NCBI GenBank assembly: GCA_963749675.1
Contig: CAVVNT010000002.1
Coordinates: forward strand, 1 to 64,000
Reading direction: 5' to 3'
Length of the DNA: 64,000 nucleotides
Source: Roseitranquillus sp963749675
Lineage (GTDB): Bacteria > Pseudomonadota > Alphaproteobacteria > Rhodobacterales > Rhodobacteraceae
Made by a program: the position numbers and the translations under genes
Part shown: one piece after another, positions 36,492 to 45,836 of the stretch
Position numbering within the stretch: the first letter of the stretch is position 1
How the letters are laid out: each line of letters begins with the position of its first letter
The notes under the pieces: model-generated
What the model saw: the letters and a program-made list of their open reading frames with translations, nothing else
What the model was told of the DNA's origin: nothing
Database searches by the model: none

Positions 36492-37172
36492 TTACCCCGA
36501 CGCCGGTACCGCCAGCCAGATCGTATGCCGTGCCCCCCGCTTCCCGCGTGAGGCGCGGACCTGGACCGTCCGCGCGTCGAACCCGCAAGTCCGGAGCCGC
36601 CGGGTGAACGCAGGATCCGGCGCCGCGGACCAGACGGCCAGCACGCCTCCCGGCGCGAGCGCCCGGCGCGCTTCGTCCAGCCCCCGCTCGGTGTATAGGG
36701 CGTCGTTGTCGGGCCGGGTGAAGGCCTCCGGGCCGTTGTCCACGTCGAGCAGGATCGCATCGTAGGCGCTCGCCGCCTCGCGGATCACGGCGGCGACATC
36801 GCAGATCCGGATGTCGAGGCGAGGGTCGGACAGGCTGTTGCCGAAGAGCGGCGCCATCGGCCCCGCCGCCCACACCACGAGCTCCGGCACGATCTCGGCG
36901 ACCGTCAGGCTCGCCCCGGGCGCCAGCGCCGCCTGCGCCGCGCGGAGCGTGAAGCCCATACCAAGCCCGCCGATCAGCATTTGCGGCGCCCGGCGGTCCG
37001 CGAGATGCTCGATGGCGAGCGTCGCCAGCGCCTCCTCCGACCCGCTGAGGCGGCTGTTCATCAGCTCCCTGCCGCGGTCGAGCCGGATCGAGAATTCGTC
37101 GCCGCGCCGCATCAGGCGCAGGGCCGCGCCCTCGGGCGTCGTCGCCGATCCAAGATGGTGCCATGGCAGCAT
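36492..37172 (-). CDS. Spermidine-synthase-like methyltransferase-fold protein
   Basis: About 226 aa from MLPWHHLGSATTPEGAALRL (37172); upstream in-frame residues look non-coding. Rossmann-like fold: QMLIGGLGMGFTLRAAQAAL (nucleotide-binding GxGxG), SLTVAEIVPELVVWA (acidic end of strand 2), YDAILLDVDNGPEAFTR, RRALAPGGVLAVWSAAPD. This fits the short spermidine-synthase-like family common in proteobacteria; true aminopropyl transfer is not shown, and the N-terminal tetramerisation domain is missing. Convergent with the helicase gene. Confidence 0.8.
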   Translation of the reverse strand: MLPWHHLGSATTPEGAALRLMRRGDEFSIRLDRGRELMNSRLSGSEEALATLAIEHLADRRAPQMLIGGLGMGFTLRAAQAALAPGASLTVAEIVPELVVWAAGPMAPLFGNSLSDPRLDIRICDVAAVIREAASAYDAILLDVDNGPEAFTRPDNDALYTERGLDEARRALAPGGVLAVWSAAPDPAFTRRLRTCGFDARTVQVRASRGKRGARHTIWLAVPASG

Positions 37173-37344
37173 CGCGCGCACTCCACGTCGGGTCCGTCGA
37201 TGCCTGTACGCCTGGACGGCCGGCGGCAACAGCCGTTCCCGGTGGTCGCGATCCGATCCCGCTTCAGTCAGCGGAAAGGGAGGACCTTGGCGCCGCCGGC
37301 GGTGGGGGCTAAGCTCCCGTTCCCTTCATTCGCCGGGATCGCCG

Positions 37345-39651
37345 ATGCCTGCAGAGACCTCCGCCCACATCACTCGAACCATCGCGACCGATATCGGCGC
37401 ACGGCCCGATCAGGTCGCTGCGGCGATCGCGCTCCTCGACGGTGGCGCGACGGTGCCGTTCGTCGCGCGCTACCGGAAGGAGGCGACGGGCGGGCTCGAC
37501 GACAGCCAGTTGCGCAACCTCGAGGACCGGCTCGGCTACCTGCGCGAGCTCGAGGCGCGGCGGAAGACGGTGCTCGACAGCATTCGTGAGCAGGGCAAGC
37601 TGACCGACGAGCTGGCGGCGCAGATCGCAGCGGCGACGACCAAGGCCGTGCTCGAGGATCTCTACCTGCCCTACAAGCCCAAGCGGCGGACCAAGGCCGC
37701 GATCGCCCGCGAGAAGGGGCTGGAGCCTTTGGCCGACGCGATCCTGGCCAACCGTCGGACCGCACCGGAGACACTTGCGGCGAGCTACGTCACGGAAGAG
37801 GTGCCCGACGCGAAAGAGGCGCTGTCCGGCGCGCGCGACATCCTGGCCGAGCGGCTGGCCGAGGATGCTGCACTGATCGGCCGGCTGCGCGCGTTCATGC
37901 AGAACGAGGCGTTTCTGACGGCGCGGGTCGCCAAGGGGCAGGAGGAGAAGGGCGCCAAGTTCTCCGACTACTTCGCCCACAGCGAGCGCTGGCGGGAGGT
38001 GCCGAGCCACCGGGCGCTCGCCATGATGCGCGGCAGCGCGGAGGGGGTGCTGACCCTCGATATCGCGCCCGACCCTGAGGCCGGGCGCGACGCGGCGGAG
38101 CGGATGGTCGCCGCCGCGCTTCGGATCGAGGGCGATGCGCCGGGCGATGGCTGGCTCCGTGACGTGGCGGGATGGACCTGGCGGGTTAAGCTCAGCCTCA
38201 GCATGATGCTCGACCTCATGGCCGAACTCCGCCGCCGCGCGCAGGAAGAGGCGATCCGCGTCTTCGCCCGCAACCTCAAGGACCTGCTGCTGGCGGCGCC
38301 GGCGGGGGCGCGGCCGACGATGGGCCTCGACCCCGGAATCCGCACTGGCGTCAAGGTCGCGGTAGTCGACGCGACGGGCAAGGTGCTTAACGCGGCGACG
38401 GTCTATCCGTTCCAGCCGAAGAACGACGTGCGCGGCACGCGGGCGACCCTCGCCGCGGTCATCCGCAGGCATGGCGTCCAACTCGTCGCGATCGGCAACG
38501 GCACCGGCAGCCGCGAGACCGAAAAGCTGGTGGCCGAGGTTCTATCGGAGCTGCCGGCCCCAAAGCCGACCAAGGTCATCGTGTCGGAGGCCGGTGCTTC
38601 GGTCTACTCCGCCTCCGAGCTCGCATCTCGGGAGTTCCCGGATCTCGACGTCTCGCTCCGCGGCGCGGTGTCGATTGCGCGGCGCCTGCAAGACCCGCTT
38701 GCCGAGCTCGTGAAGATCGAGCCGAAGGCGATCGGCGTCGGCCAGTACCAGCACGACGTCGACCAGCACCGCCTCGGCCAGGCGCTAGACGGGGTGGTCG
38801 AGGATGCGGTGAACGCGGTGGGCGTGGACCTCAACATGGCCTCGGCGCCGCTCCTCGCCTGCGTATCGGGCGTCGGCCCGTCCCTCGCGGAAGCTATCGT
38901 CGCGGTCCGCAATGAGAAGGGCGCGTTCCGCAAACGCAAGGACCTGCTGTCGGTCCCGCGGCTCGGTCCCAAGGCGTTCGAGCAGTGCGCGGGCTTTCTC
39001 CGCATCGAGGGCGGAGACGAGCCGCTCGACGCCTCGGCGGTTCACCCCGAGGCTTACGGACTTGCACGCCGGATCGTGAAGGCCTGCGGCACCGACCTCA
39101 GGACGCTGATGGGGGACGAGACGCGCCTGCGCGGCCTCGATCCGGCGGACTTCGTCGACGACACCTTCGGCCTGCCCACGGTGCGCGACATCCTGTCGGA
39201 ACTCGCGAAACCCGGCCGCGACCCGCGGCCCGACTTCGTCACCGCGACCTTCGCCGAGGGCGTGGACGACATCCGGGACCTCAAGCCCGGCATGCAGCTC
39301 GAGGGGACAGTGACGAACGTCGCGGCCTTCGGCGCCTTCGTCGATGTCGGCGTGCACCAGGACGGGCTCGTCCACATCTCGCAACTCGCCGACCGCTTCG
39401 TCAAAGACCCGCACGAGGTGGTCAAGGCCGGCGACGTGGTGAAGGTCCGCGTCGTCGAGGTGGACGTGCCCCGCAAGCGCATCGGCCTTTCGATGCGTCG
39501 CGACAGCGGGGCGGCCAGCGACCGGAAAAGCGAGGTGCCGCGAGATCGCGGCAGCCAGGGAAGCCAGGATATCCGCCGCCCCGCCGCGAAGAAGGAAGAG
39601 CCGACGGGTTCGCTGGGCAGCGCCTTGCTCGACGCGATGAAACGCAAATGA
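37345..39651 (+). CDS. tex: Tex family RNA-binding transcriptional accessory protein
   Basis: 768 aa from ATG at 37345 (MPAETSAHITRTIATDIG). N-terminal Tex HTH region: VPFVARYRKEATGGLDDSQL, LYLPYKPKRRTKAAIAREKG. YqgF-like RNase-H-fold domain: TMGLDPGIRTGVKVAVVDAT, AIGNGTGSRETEKLV. Helix-hairpin-helix: LLACVSGVGPSLAEAIVAVR, LLSVPRLGPKAFEQCAGFLR. C-terminal S1 domain around residues 645-715: GMQLEGTVTNVAAFGAFVDV, DGLVHISQLADRF. The lysine/serine-rich tail is normal. Complete and full length. Confidence 0.95.
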   Translation: MPAETSAHITRTIATDIGARPDQVAAAIALLDGGATVPFVARYRKEATGGLDDSQLRNLEDRLGYLRELEARRKTVLDSIREQGKLTDELAAQIAAATTKAVLEDLYLPYKPKRRTKAAIAREKGLEPLADAILANRRTAPETLAASYVTEEVPDAKEALSGARDILAERLAEDAALIGRLRAFMQNEAFLTARVAKGQEEKGAKFSDYFAHSERWREVPSHRALAMMRGSAEGVLTLDIAPDPEAGRDAAERMVAAALRIEGDAPGDGWLRDVAGWTWRVKLSLSMMLDLMAELRRRAQEEAIRVFARNLKDLLLAAPAGARPTMGLDPGIRTGVKVAVVDATGKVLNAATVYPFQPKNDVRGTRATLAAVIRRHGVQLVAIGNGTGSRETEKLVAEVLSELPAPKPTKVIVSEAGASVYSASELASREFPDLDVSLRGAVSIARRLQDPLAELVKIEPKAIGVGQYQHDVDQHRLGQALDGVVEDAVNAVGVDLNMASAPLLACVSGVGPSLAEAIVAVRNEKGAFRKRKDLLSVPRLGPKAFEQCAGFLRIEGGDEPLDASAVHPEAYGLARRIVKACGTDLRTLMGDETRLRGLDPADFVDDTFGLPTVRDILSELAKPGRDPRPDFVTATFAEGVDDIRDLKPGMQLEGTVTNVAAFGAFVDVGVHQDGLVHISQLADRFVKDPHEVVKAGDVVKVRVVEVDVPRKRIGLSMRRDSGAASDRKSEVPRDRGSQGSQDIRRPAAKKEEPTGSLGSALLDAMKRK

Positions 39652-40364
39652 GGTGATTGGCCCACCTGAGGACAGCCGCCGTCGCCTTGCATGGGCCCAA
39701 CTAGCCATGGCATTTGGTCGTCAGCGCGTGGCGATGCCGGGAGCTGAACCCATGGGGGTGGGAAGTGGCGGTGCGCGCGGTTTACAGACAGCTGCGCTGC
39801 GAGGCGCGTAAGGGTGCTCTCGCATGGCGCTGAGAATCGCTGAGAAACTCCGCTGGGCAGTCGCGCTGACGGTCATTTGGCACAGGCCAGCATCGCCCCC
39901 AGTCTCCTCATCCTCATCCTCTTCGCCTTCGGCGAAGGTAGAGCGCCGCCGCCGCAGTCGCCGCGCCGAGGGCCACCCAAAGGCCTCCGGCGGGATCGAA
40001 AGAACGAGCCGCTTCGCAAGGTGCTCGAGCCTTGCCACGGGATCGGCGGGACGCTCGGGGTTGGCGAAGTGCGTCCGGCCACGGCTTCCTCCGTCGGCGT
40101 CATCTCTCGCCTTGGGATCGAGTGCAGCGAGCGCCCGCTGTCTTGCCGAAGACACCCGACGGCGCCAAGGAGCGAGCCTGTGCGCCCCACCGCCCGACCG
40201 ATGGCGGCGGCCCCGACATCGAGATGTTCGGCGAGAAGGTCATCGTGTGAATCGGCTTCCAATCGGGACGCCCAATCGGCATGGAAAAATGGTTCTGTCG
40301 CAGATTTGGTGCAGCGTAGGGCCGTCGGAAGCTACATTTTGGCGATCTTCATGGGAGGTGGCCG
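39652..40364. other. Region without a confident gene
   Basis: About 710 bp between tex and an ISL3 transposase. Minus-strand reading gives MTPTEEAVAG then GRTHFANPERPADPVARLEH and LAKRLVLSIPPEAFGWPS across two frames, which may be a broken small gene. The plus strand has MAQASIAPSLLILILFAFGE. I recognise no family. Confidence 0.3.
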
Positions 40365-40955
40365 ATGATGAGCAGAACGGAGCGGGAGCGATTTCTACCC
40401 GACGGTTTGAAGACGGAACGGATCGAGGTCTCCGGGAGCATGGTGGTCGTGCATGCTCGCGCATCGAGCGCCAGATCGGCGTGCCCGCGCTGCGGTCAGA
40501 CCTCCGGTCGCCAGCACAGCAGATATCAGAGGCGGCTGGCCGACCTTCCCGCTCATGGTCGCGACGTCAGGATCGTTCTGTCGGTCCGGCGGCTCCGTTG
40601 CCGCACACCGCATTGCCGTACACGAGTGTTCGCGGAGCGGTTTCCGCCGTCGGTTACGCGCCCGCATGGCCGGCGGACCTCGCGGTTGCAGGGGCTGGTG
40701 CGCCACCTCGGCCTGGCGTTGGGCGGACGCCCGGCGCAAGCCCTCGCGGGCCGCCTATTGCTGCCGGTGAGCAAAGACACGTTCCTGCGCGGCGCCCGTG
40801 CCTTGTCCAACGATTTCGCCGCCGAAGCGCCGCGTGATCGGTATCGATGACTGGGCGTGGCGACGGGGCCAGCGCTACGGCACGTTGATCTGCGACCTCG
40901 AGCGGCGCCGTGTCATCGACCTCCTGCCGGATCGCGAGCCCCTCAACTTCGACAG
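40365..40955 (+). pseudogene. ISL3 family transposase, N-terminal part
   Basis: MMSRTERERFLPDGLKTERI opens it. The N-terminal zinc-ribbon is ACPRCGQTSGRQHSRYQRRL, then CRTPHCRTRVFAERFP and the HTH region. A shift near 40830 leads to VIGIDDWAWRRGQRYGTLIC (first Asp) and LERRRVIDLLPDREP, where the reading is lost before an IS1634-type element. The rest is at 42838-43915. Confidence 0.8.
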
Positions 40956-41020
40956 CTACAGCGGTAAGTGATTGATATTGCTATGCCCGGTTGGGCCAAA
41001 ATGTAACTACATGGGCTCTG

Positions 41021-42668
41021 TCAGGCGGGTTTGGGCAGGGTCAGGGCATCAAAGAGGTCCAGCTGTTCCGGGGTTGGGCGGGTCGTGCCTTCGAGAGTGC
41101 GCTCGGCGATCCGGGCCTGATGGCGATGAATGCGGGCGAGCAGATCGAGCGCGGTGCGGGGGCTGGCGCTGTGGCCCTTTGCCTTCAGGCGCATGCGCAT
41201 GACCCGGTGGAGCACGAGGGCGAGGAAGCAGATCAGCGCATGGGCCCGAATGCGGTCGGGCAACCGGTGGTGGACGGGCGCGATCTCGATGTCGGATTTC
41301 AGCACCCGGAAGCCGCGCTCGATGTCGGCGAGGCTCTTGTAGCGCGCCACTGCGTCGGCGGCGGTCAGGTCGGGAGCGTTGGTGATCAGCGCGAGCCTGC
41401 CATCGAAGAGTTCGGCTTCGGCGATGGCGGCCTCGTCGACGCTCCAGCTGAAGCGGTCGGCGGTGTAATCGGCCTTGAGAAAGCGGGCCAGTTCCGCCTC
41501 GGCTACGGCGCGGGTGAAGCGGCTGTAGGCCCCGCGGTCGGAAGCGCGGCGCCCCCGGGCGGTCTGGCCCTCGTCCTGGGCATCGAGCCGGGCCACCATC
41601 TTCTCTGCCATGGCCTCGAGTTCGGCGATGCGGGCGCGGCGGCGGGTGGATTGCTCCTCGGCGCGCAGCGGGTCATCGGCGACGATCAGGCGGTGACCGG
41701 CAAACGTGCTCTCGGTCAGCCCCTCTGCATCGAAGGCGAGGCCCTGGAAGGTCTCGACCAGCTCGGCGTAACGCCGCGCTGGCACGGCGAGGATGAACTC
41801 CAGCCGACGATCGCCCCGCTCTGCAAGGGCGGTCAGCTCACCGATGTTTTCCAGGCTGAGGAGCCCGCGGCCGGCCACCAGGATGATGCGCTGGATCGGG
41901 AAACGCGCGAGAACCGTCTGGAGCATGGCCTGCAGCGTCTTCGTTTCCGCGACGTTGCCGGAGTGCACCGTGTGCATGAGAGGCAGACCCTCGGCGGTCT
42001 GCACGACGCCGAGGACGAACTGCCGGGCGATGCCGCCGCGCTCCTTGTTCATGCCGAACGCGCCCAGGTCGTCCGCGACCTCCCCCTCGCCGTGGATGCG
42101 CACGGTGGTCAGGTCGTAGAAGACCACGGCAAGGTCTTGATCGACCAGCGGGCGGATTCTGTCTGGCCAGCTCGAGTTCCACCCGCTCGGCGCGATCCAT
42201 CAGCGCATCCATCGCGCGAAGCAGATGCTGGTGGGTGACGGTCTCGGGCATTGCCGGCATCGCCACGGTCTCCAGCCAGCGCAGGCAGCCCAGCTTGCTT
42301 GTGGGGTCGCACAGCCGGTTGAACACCATGGCGCGGACGAGCGGCTCCACATCGGTTCCGCGACGCCCCGACCGCAAGGCCCGGCCGAGCGCGCGATCGA
42401 GACCGAGGTCCTTCCAGAGCGCATGCCGGGCGAAGACGTCCCCATAACTGCGCGCGCCCTCCCAGGTGATCTCGGTCTTCGCGGGTTCGGTTCGTCCCGC
42501 GGCCCGGCTGAGGCCCCGGATGAGGGCGTCGAGCTGGCCGTCCTTCATTCCGTCGACGCGCCCGAGATTGGCGACGACGCGCAGCCTGGGCTTCCCCGCC
42601 TCGTTGCGGAAGGACTCGACGATCTGCAGATAGCGGCGCCCGCCGCTCTCGGTGACGCGTGTGAACAT
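41021..42668 (-). pseudogene. IS1634 family transposase, one frameshift
   Basis: MFTRVTESGGRRYLQIVESF at 42668 opens the N-terminal half (KPRLRVVANLGRVDGMKDG, VEPLVRAMVFNRLCDPTSKL). A shift near 42150 leads to MVFYDLTTVRIHGEGEVADD (first Asp), FVLGVVQTAEGLPLMHTVHS, FPIQRIILVAGRGLLSLEN (Asp replaced by Ala-Gly in this DRG-type motif) and KSLADIERGFRVLKSDIEI (Glu). Ends LFDALTLPKPA. About 550 aa if repaired. It sits inside the ISL3 gene. Confidence 0.82.
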
Positions 42669-42837
42669 GGAATGCAGAGTGCCGCATAGGAAGCTGCACT
42701 GCAATGTGCATAGGGATGCGACGTGTAACTACACAGATTGCGGCGAAATCCACCCCGAACGGCTACCAACCCCTTGAATTCGCGTACCCGGCACGCGCCG
42801 GAGACACGAAATCTGGTCGGCAAATGTCGAACTTGGG

Positions 42838-43915
42838 GAGCCCGCGACCGTCGAAGCCTGGCTGAGCCGGCATCCCCAGATCGAGGTCGTCGCCCGCGAT
42901 CGGAACGGCGGGTACGGCGGCGCCGTGGCGCGGGCCTTGCCAAACGCGGTGCAGGTCGCCGACAGGTGGCATCTGCTGGAGAACTCCGGAGCGGCCTTCC
43001 TTGCCGCCGTTCGGCACGCGCTGCCCGATATCCGCAAGGCGGTCGGGGCGCAGAAGCTCGATGCGGAGATTCTGACTGCCGCCGAGCGCCTGCAATACGA
43101 GGGTTTCCTGCGCCGCCAGCACACCAACAGGATGGTCCGCCAGATGGCCGGAGATGGTGTCTCCCTCAAGCGGATCGTTCGCCTGACGGGGCTGAGCCGC
43201 AAGCTCGTGCCAGATCGTCCGCGGCGAGCGCGAGGACGTGTTCCGCGTCCGCCAGAGCAGTCTCGAGCCTTGGCTGCCGCGCCTTGAGCGGGAATGGTCC
43301 GCCGGGTGCAGGAACGGCGCCGAGCTCTGGCGCCGTCTGCGCGCGGCCGGGTTCGAAGGCAGCTTGCGGGTCGTGACCGAGTGGGCAACGCGGCGCCGCC
43401 GGGCCGAGGCGGCGTATCCGGCGACAGGAGGCAAGTGTCCACCGGCGCGAAGGATCGCCAGGATGATGACGACCGCGCGGCATCACCTGTCCAGGGCCGA
43501 TGCCATCACGGTTGCCAGAATCGAGGCCTCGGTGCCCACTCTCGTCACGTCACGCGACCTGACAGAGCGCTTTGCCGAGATGGTTCGCCACGGGCGTGCC
43601 GAGCAGCTGCCGGATTGGTTGACGGAGGCGGATACCAGCGTGCTGTCGTCCTTCGCCAGAGGACTTCGCGCCGACGTTGAGGCCGTCGCTGCTGCGCTCC
43701 GTGAGAGCTGGTCCAACGGGCAGACGGAAGGCCAGATCAACCGCCTGAAGACCCTCAAGCGGCATGTGTGGACGGCCTCTGCTTTGCAAGGAGGTTCTTC
43801 CGTGACGTCGGACGATGGGTGCAGTCATGTGTCCGGCCTGTTCGCGCGGCGCTCCATGGCCGCTGGCCTCGATGTGATCCGCAGATCAGGTCCCAATCAA
43901 ATGTCCGCGGTCTAA
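42838..43915 (+). pseudogene. ISL3 family transposase, C-terminal part, one frameshift
   Basis: Resumes at GEPATVEAWLSRHPQIEVVA, with the second Asp region RDRNGGYGGAVARALPNAVQ and VADRWHLLENSGAAFLAAV. A shift near 43210 leads to REDVFRVRQSSLEPWLPRLE and WSNGQTEGQINRLKTLKRHV (Glu). Ends at 43915. Together with 40365-40955 this makes a full ISL3 transposase split by the IS1634-type element. Confidence 0.8.
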
Positions 43916-44009
43916 GCCGCTTCCGCTTGCAACGGGTTCTCCTGATCCCGGTTCTCCCGGTCGTTCGTCACGTCATCAGCCACCCTTGCAGTCTTCCCCG
44001 GCGGACGCC

Positions 44010-45053
44010 CTACATCGCGACGGCGCCGTTCGGGATGGTAGTTTCGCTGTTTCGATAATCCTGTTCGCGAACCAGAAGCGCCCAGGCGGTCCGCGCCATC
44101 TTGTTGGCCAGCGCGACCGTGACCAGGCGCGGCGGCTTACGTTCCAGCAAGGCCCGCAACCAGGCGTTTCCAGCTGCCTTGGCTCGGTCGTGCCGGAGAA
44201 CGGACGTTGCCCCTACCACGAGCAGCCGGCGCAGATATCGATTGCCCTGTCGCGAGATGCGGCCGAGCCGCTCTTTGCCGCCGCTCGAGTTCTGCCTCGG
44301 TACGAGGCCAAGCCAAGCGGCGAACTCGCGACCACTGCGAAAGTGGCTCGGGTCGAGCATGGTCGCCGCGATCGCGGTCGCGATGAGGGGGCCGACGCCT
44401 GGGATCGTGCCCAATCGACGGCTGACGGGATCGGACCTGTGATGAGCTTCGATCTGCTTGTCGAGTTGAACGATCTCTACCTGCGCCTGCTCCATCTGCA
44501 CGATCAACGTTTCAAGCGCGCGGCACGCCATCGGCGGCAGGCCCCCGTTGGCGCCGCCCCTCACGATGGCGACGAGTTGAGCCAAGCCGATCCTCTTCTG
44601 AGCCGCGACGATCCCGAACTCCGCGAGATGGCATCGGAGCGCGTTGATCAGCATCGTTCGCTGCTTGACCAGGAGTTCACGGCTGCGGTGGAGCACCATC
44701 ACGGCCTGTTGGTCGGTCGACTTGATCGGGACGAAACGCATCGACGGACGCGACACCGCTTCGGCGATCGCCGCAGCGTCGGCCGCGTCGTTCTTGCCTC
44801 GTCGGACGTAGGGCTTCACGTATGAGGGCGGGATGAGCCGCACCTTGTGCCCCAGCTCGGTCAACTCCCGAGCCCAATGATGCGACGTGGCGCAGGCCTC
44901 GATCCCGACAACGCAGGGTGCAAGACGCGAAAAGAAGGGCAGCACTTCGCCGCGGCGTACCTTGCGGCGCAGAACGGCCGCGCCTTCGGCGTCGACGGCA
45001 TGAACCTGGAACACATTCTTTGCGATATCCAGTCCGATGGTGGTGACTTCCAT
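44010..45053 (-). CDS. IS110 family transposase, intact
   Basis: 347 aa from MEVTTIGLDIAKNVFQVHAV at 45053 (an in-frame upstream ATG at 45086 adds 11 residues). DEDD residues in GLDIAKN, GIEACATSHHWAREL, RRGKNDAADAAAIAEA. C-terminal domain: LGTIPGVGPLIATAIAATML, AAWLGLVPRQNSSGGKERLG, NRYLRRLLVVGATSVLRHD. The relic at 3398-3890 is close to this type. Likely functional as read. Confidence 0.92.
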   Translation of the reverse strand: MEVTTIGLDIAKNVFQVHAVDAEGAAVLRRKVRRGEVLPFFSRLAPCVVGIEACATSHHWARELTELGHKVRLIPPSYVKPYVRRGKNDAADAAAIAEAVSRPSMRFVPIKSTDQQAVMVLHRSRELLVKQRTMLINALRCHLAEFGIVAAQKRIGLAQLVAIVRGGANGGLPPMACRALETLIVQMEQAQVEIVQLDKQIEAHHRSDPVSRRLGTIPGVGPLIATAIAATMLDPSHFRSGREFAAWLGLVPRQNSSGGKERLGRISRQGNRYLRRLLVVGATSVLRHDRAKAAGNAWLRALLERKPPRLVTVALANKMARTAWALLVREQDYRNSETTIPNGAVAM

Positions 45054-45253
45054 GGTGGGCAGCTCCTCTGGAGACGACGCGGTCATACGGCCACTTAACC
45101 CGCGCCGCCGGCTTGGGTGCAGAGGCCGTCCACCCCATCAGATGTACGGTCGCGCCAACCTCGACCTCCTTCGCGCCCGGCTCGTCGTCGTCGCGTAGGA
45201 GGCTGCACCAAAATTGAGTCACACCCAAATTTCCATGCCGATCCACAGGTTCC

Positions 45254-45672
45254 TCTGCCGATCCTGCCGATCCTGCCGATCCTGCCGATCCTGCCGATCC
45301 TGCCGGAGTTGGCGCGGGAGCTGGCCTGTCTCCCGTCGGGGGCAGATGATGCTCCTGGCGCACGGCGAGAAGGCGCAAGGCTACGACGCTGCGTCTCTCG
45401 GTAACTGGTTCCGCGATCGGTGCAACGAGGCGGGGCTACCGCATTGCCCGCCTCACGGGCTGCGCAAGGCCGGGGCGAGGCGTCTTGCCGAGTTCGGCGC
45501 GACCGAGTGGGAGGTGATGGCTTTCCTCGCGCACAAGACGGCGAAGGAAGCGAGCCGCTACGTCGCCGAGGCCAATCGCACGAAGCTCGGCGAAGTTGCC
45601 GCGTATGGAAGGGGAACAAATCTTGTCCAACCTTCCGAAGAAGTTGGACGACGGGGGCACTTAAGATGCTGA
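45254..45672 (+). pseudogene. Tyrosine recombinase (phage/island integrase), C-terminal remnant
   Basis: LPELARELACLPSG is followed by a shift near 45345 to MMLLAHGEKAQGYDAASLGN, CPPHGLRKAGARRLAEFGAT (catalytic HxLR), WEVMAFLAHKTAKEASRYVA (catalytic His and Tyr) and LGEVAAYGRGTNLVQPSEEV. The N-terminal arm- and core-binding domains and the first catalytic Arg are gone. It ends 25 bp from the 3' end of tRNA-Glu, the usual place for an integrase gene of a tRNA-targeting element. Confidence 0.75.
45256..45304. repeat. 9-bp tandem repeat in integrase remnant
   Basis: CTGCCGATC is repeated five times in a row with a sixth partial copy (CTGCCGGAG). In the integrase frame it encodes repeated Leu-Pro-Ile ahead of LPELARELA. 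Probably a slippage expansion of a single LPI codon triplet. Confidence 0.85.
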
Positions 45673-45696
45673 AAGCGCATGATAGTTCGGAAGAAA

Positions 45697-45771
45697 TGGC
45701 AGCCCGTAGGGGAATCGAACCCCTCTTTCCAGGTTGAAAACCTGGCGTCCTAACCGATAGACGAACGGGCC
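45697..45771 (-). tRNA. tRNA-Glu (UUC)
   Basis: Minus strand from 45771: GGCCCGT acceptor, D-arm TCTATCGGTTAGGA, anticodon arm CCAGGTTTTCAACCTGG with anticodon TTC, T-arm GGGGTTCGATTCCCC, acceptor ACGGGCT, discriminator G, and an encoded CCA at 45697-45699. The acceptor stem pairs over seven positions with a G-U at the end. It marks the border between IS-rich sequence on the left and core genes on the right. Confidence 0.95.
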
Positions 45772-45795
45772 GCGCCGACGATGGTTTGACTATTC

Positions 45796-45824
45796 AAACC
45801 CTCTCGGGATCGCAAGAGGGTTTT
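45796..45824 (-). terminator. Intrinsic terminator after recJ
   Basis: AAACCCTCT (45796-45804) and AGAGGGTTT (45815-45823) form a 9-bp stem with a 10-base loop, 13 bases beyond the recJ stop. Read on the minus strand the stem is followed by GAATAG rather than a clean U-run; on the plus strand it is followed by TTTTC. It may act on either strand. Confidence 0.55.
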
Positions 45825-45836
45825 CGCGACGTCTCT

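Noticed and set aside
45256..45304. Possible CRISPR array
   Set aside because: The units are contiguous 9-bp tandem repeats without spacers. No cas genes are present.
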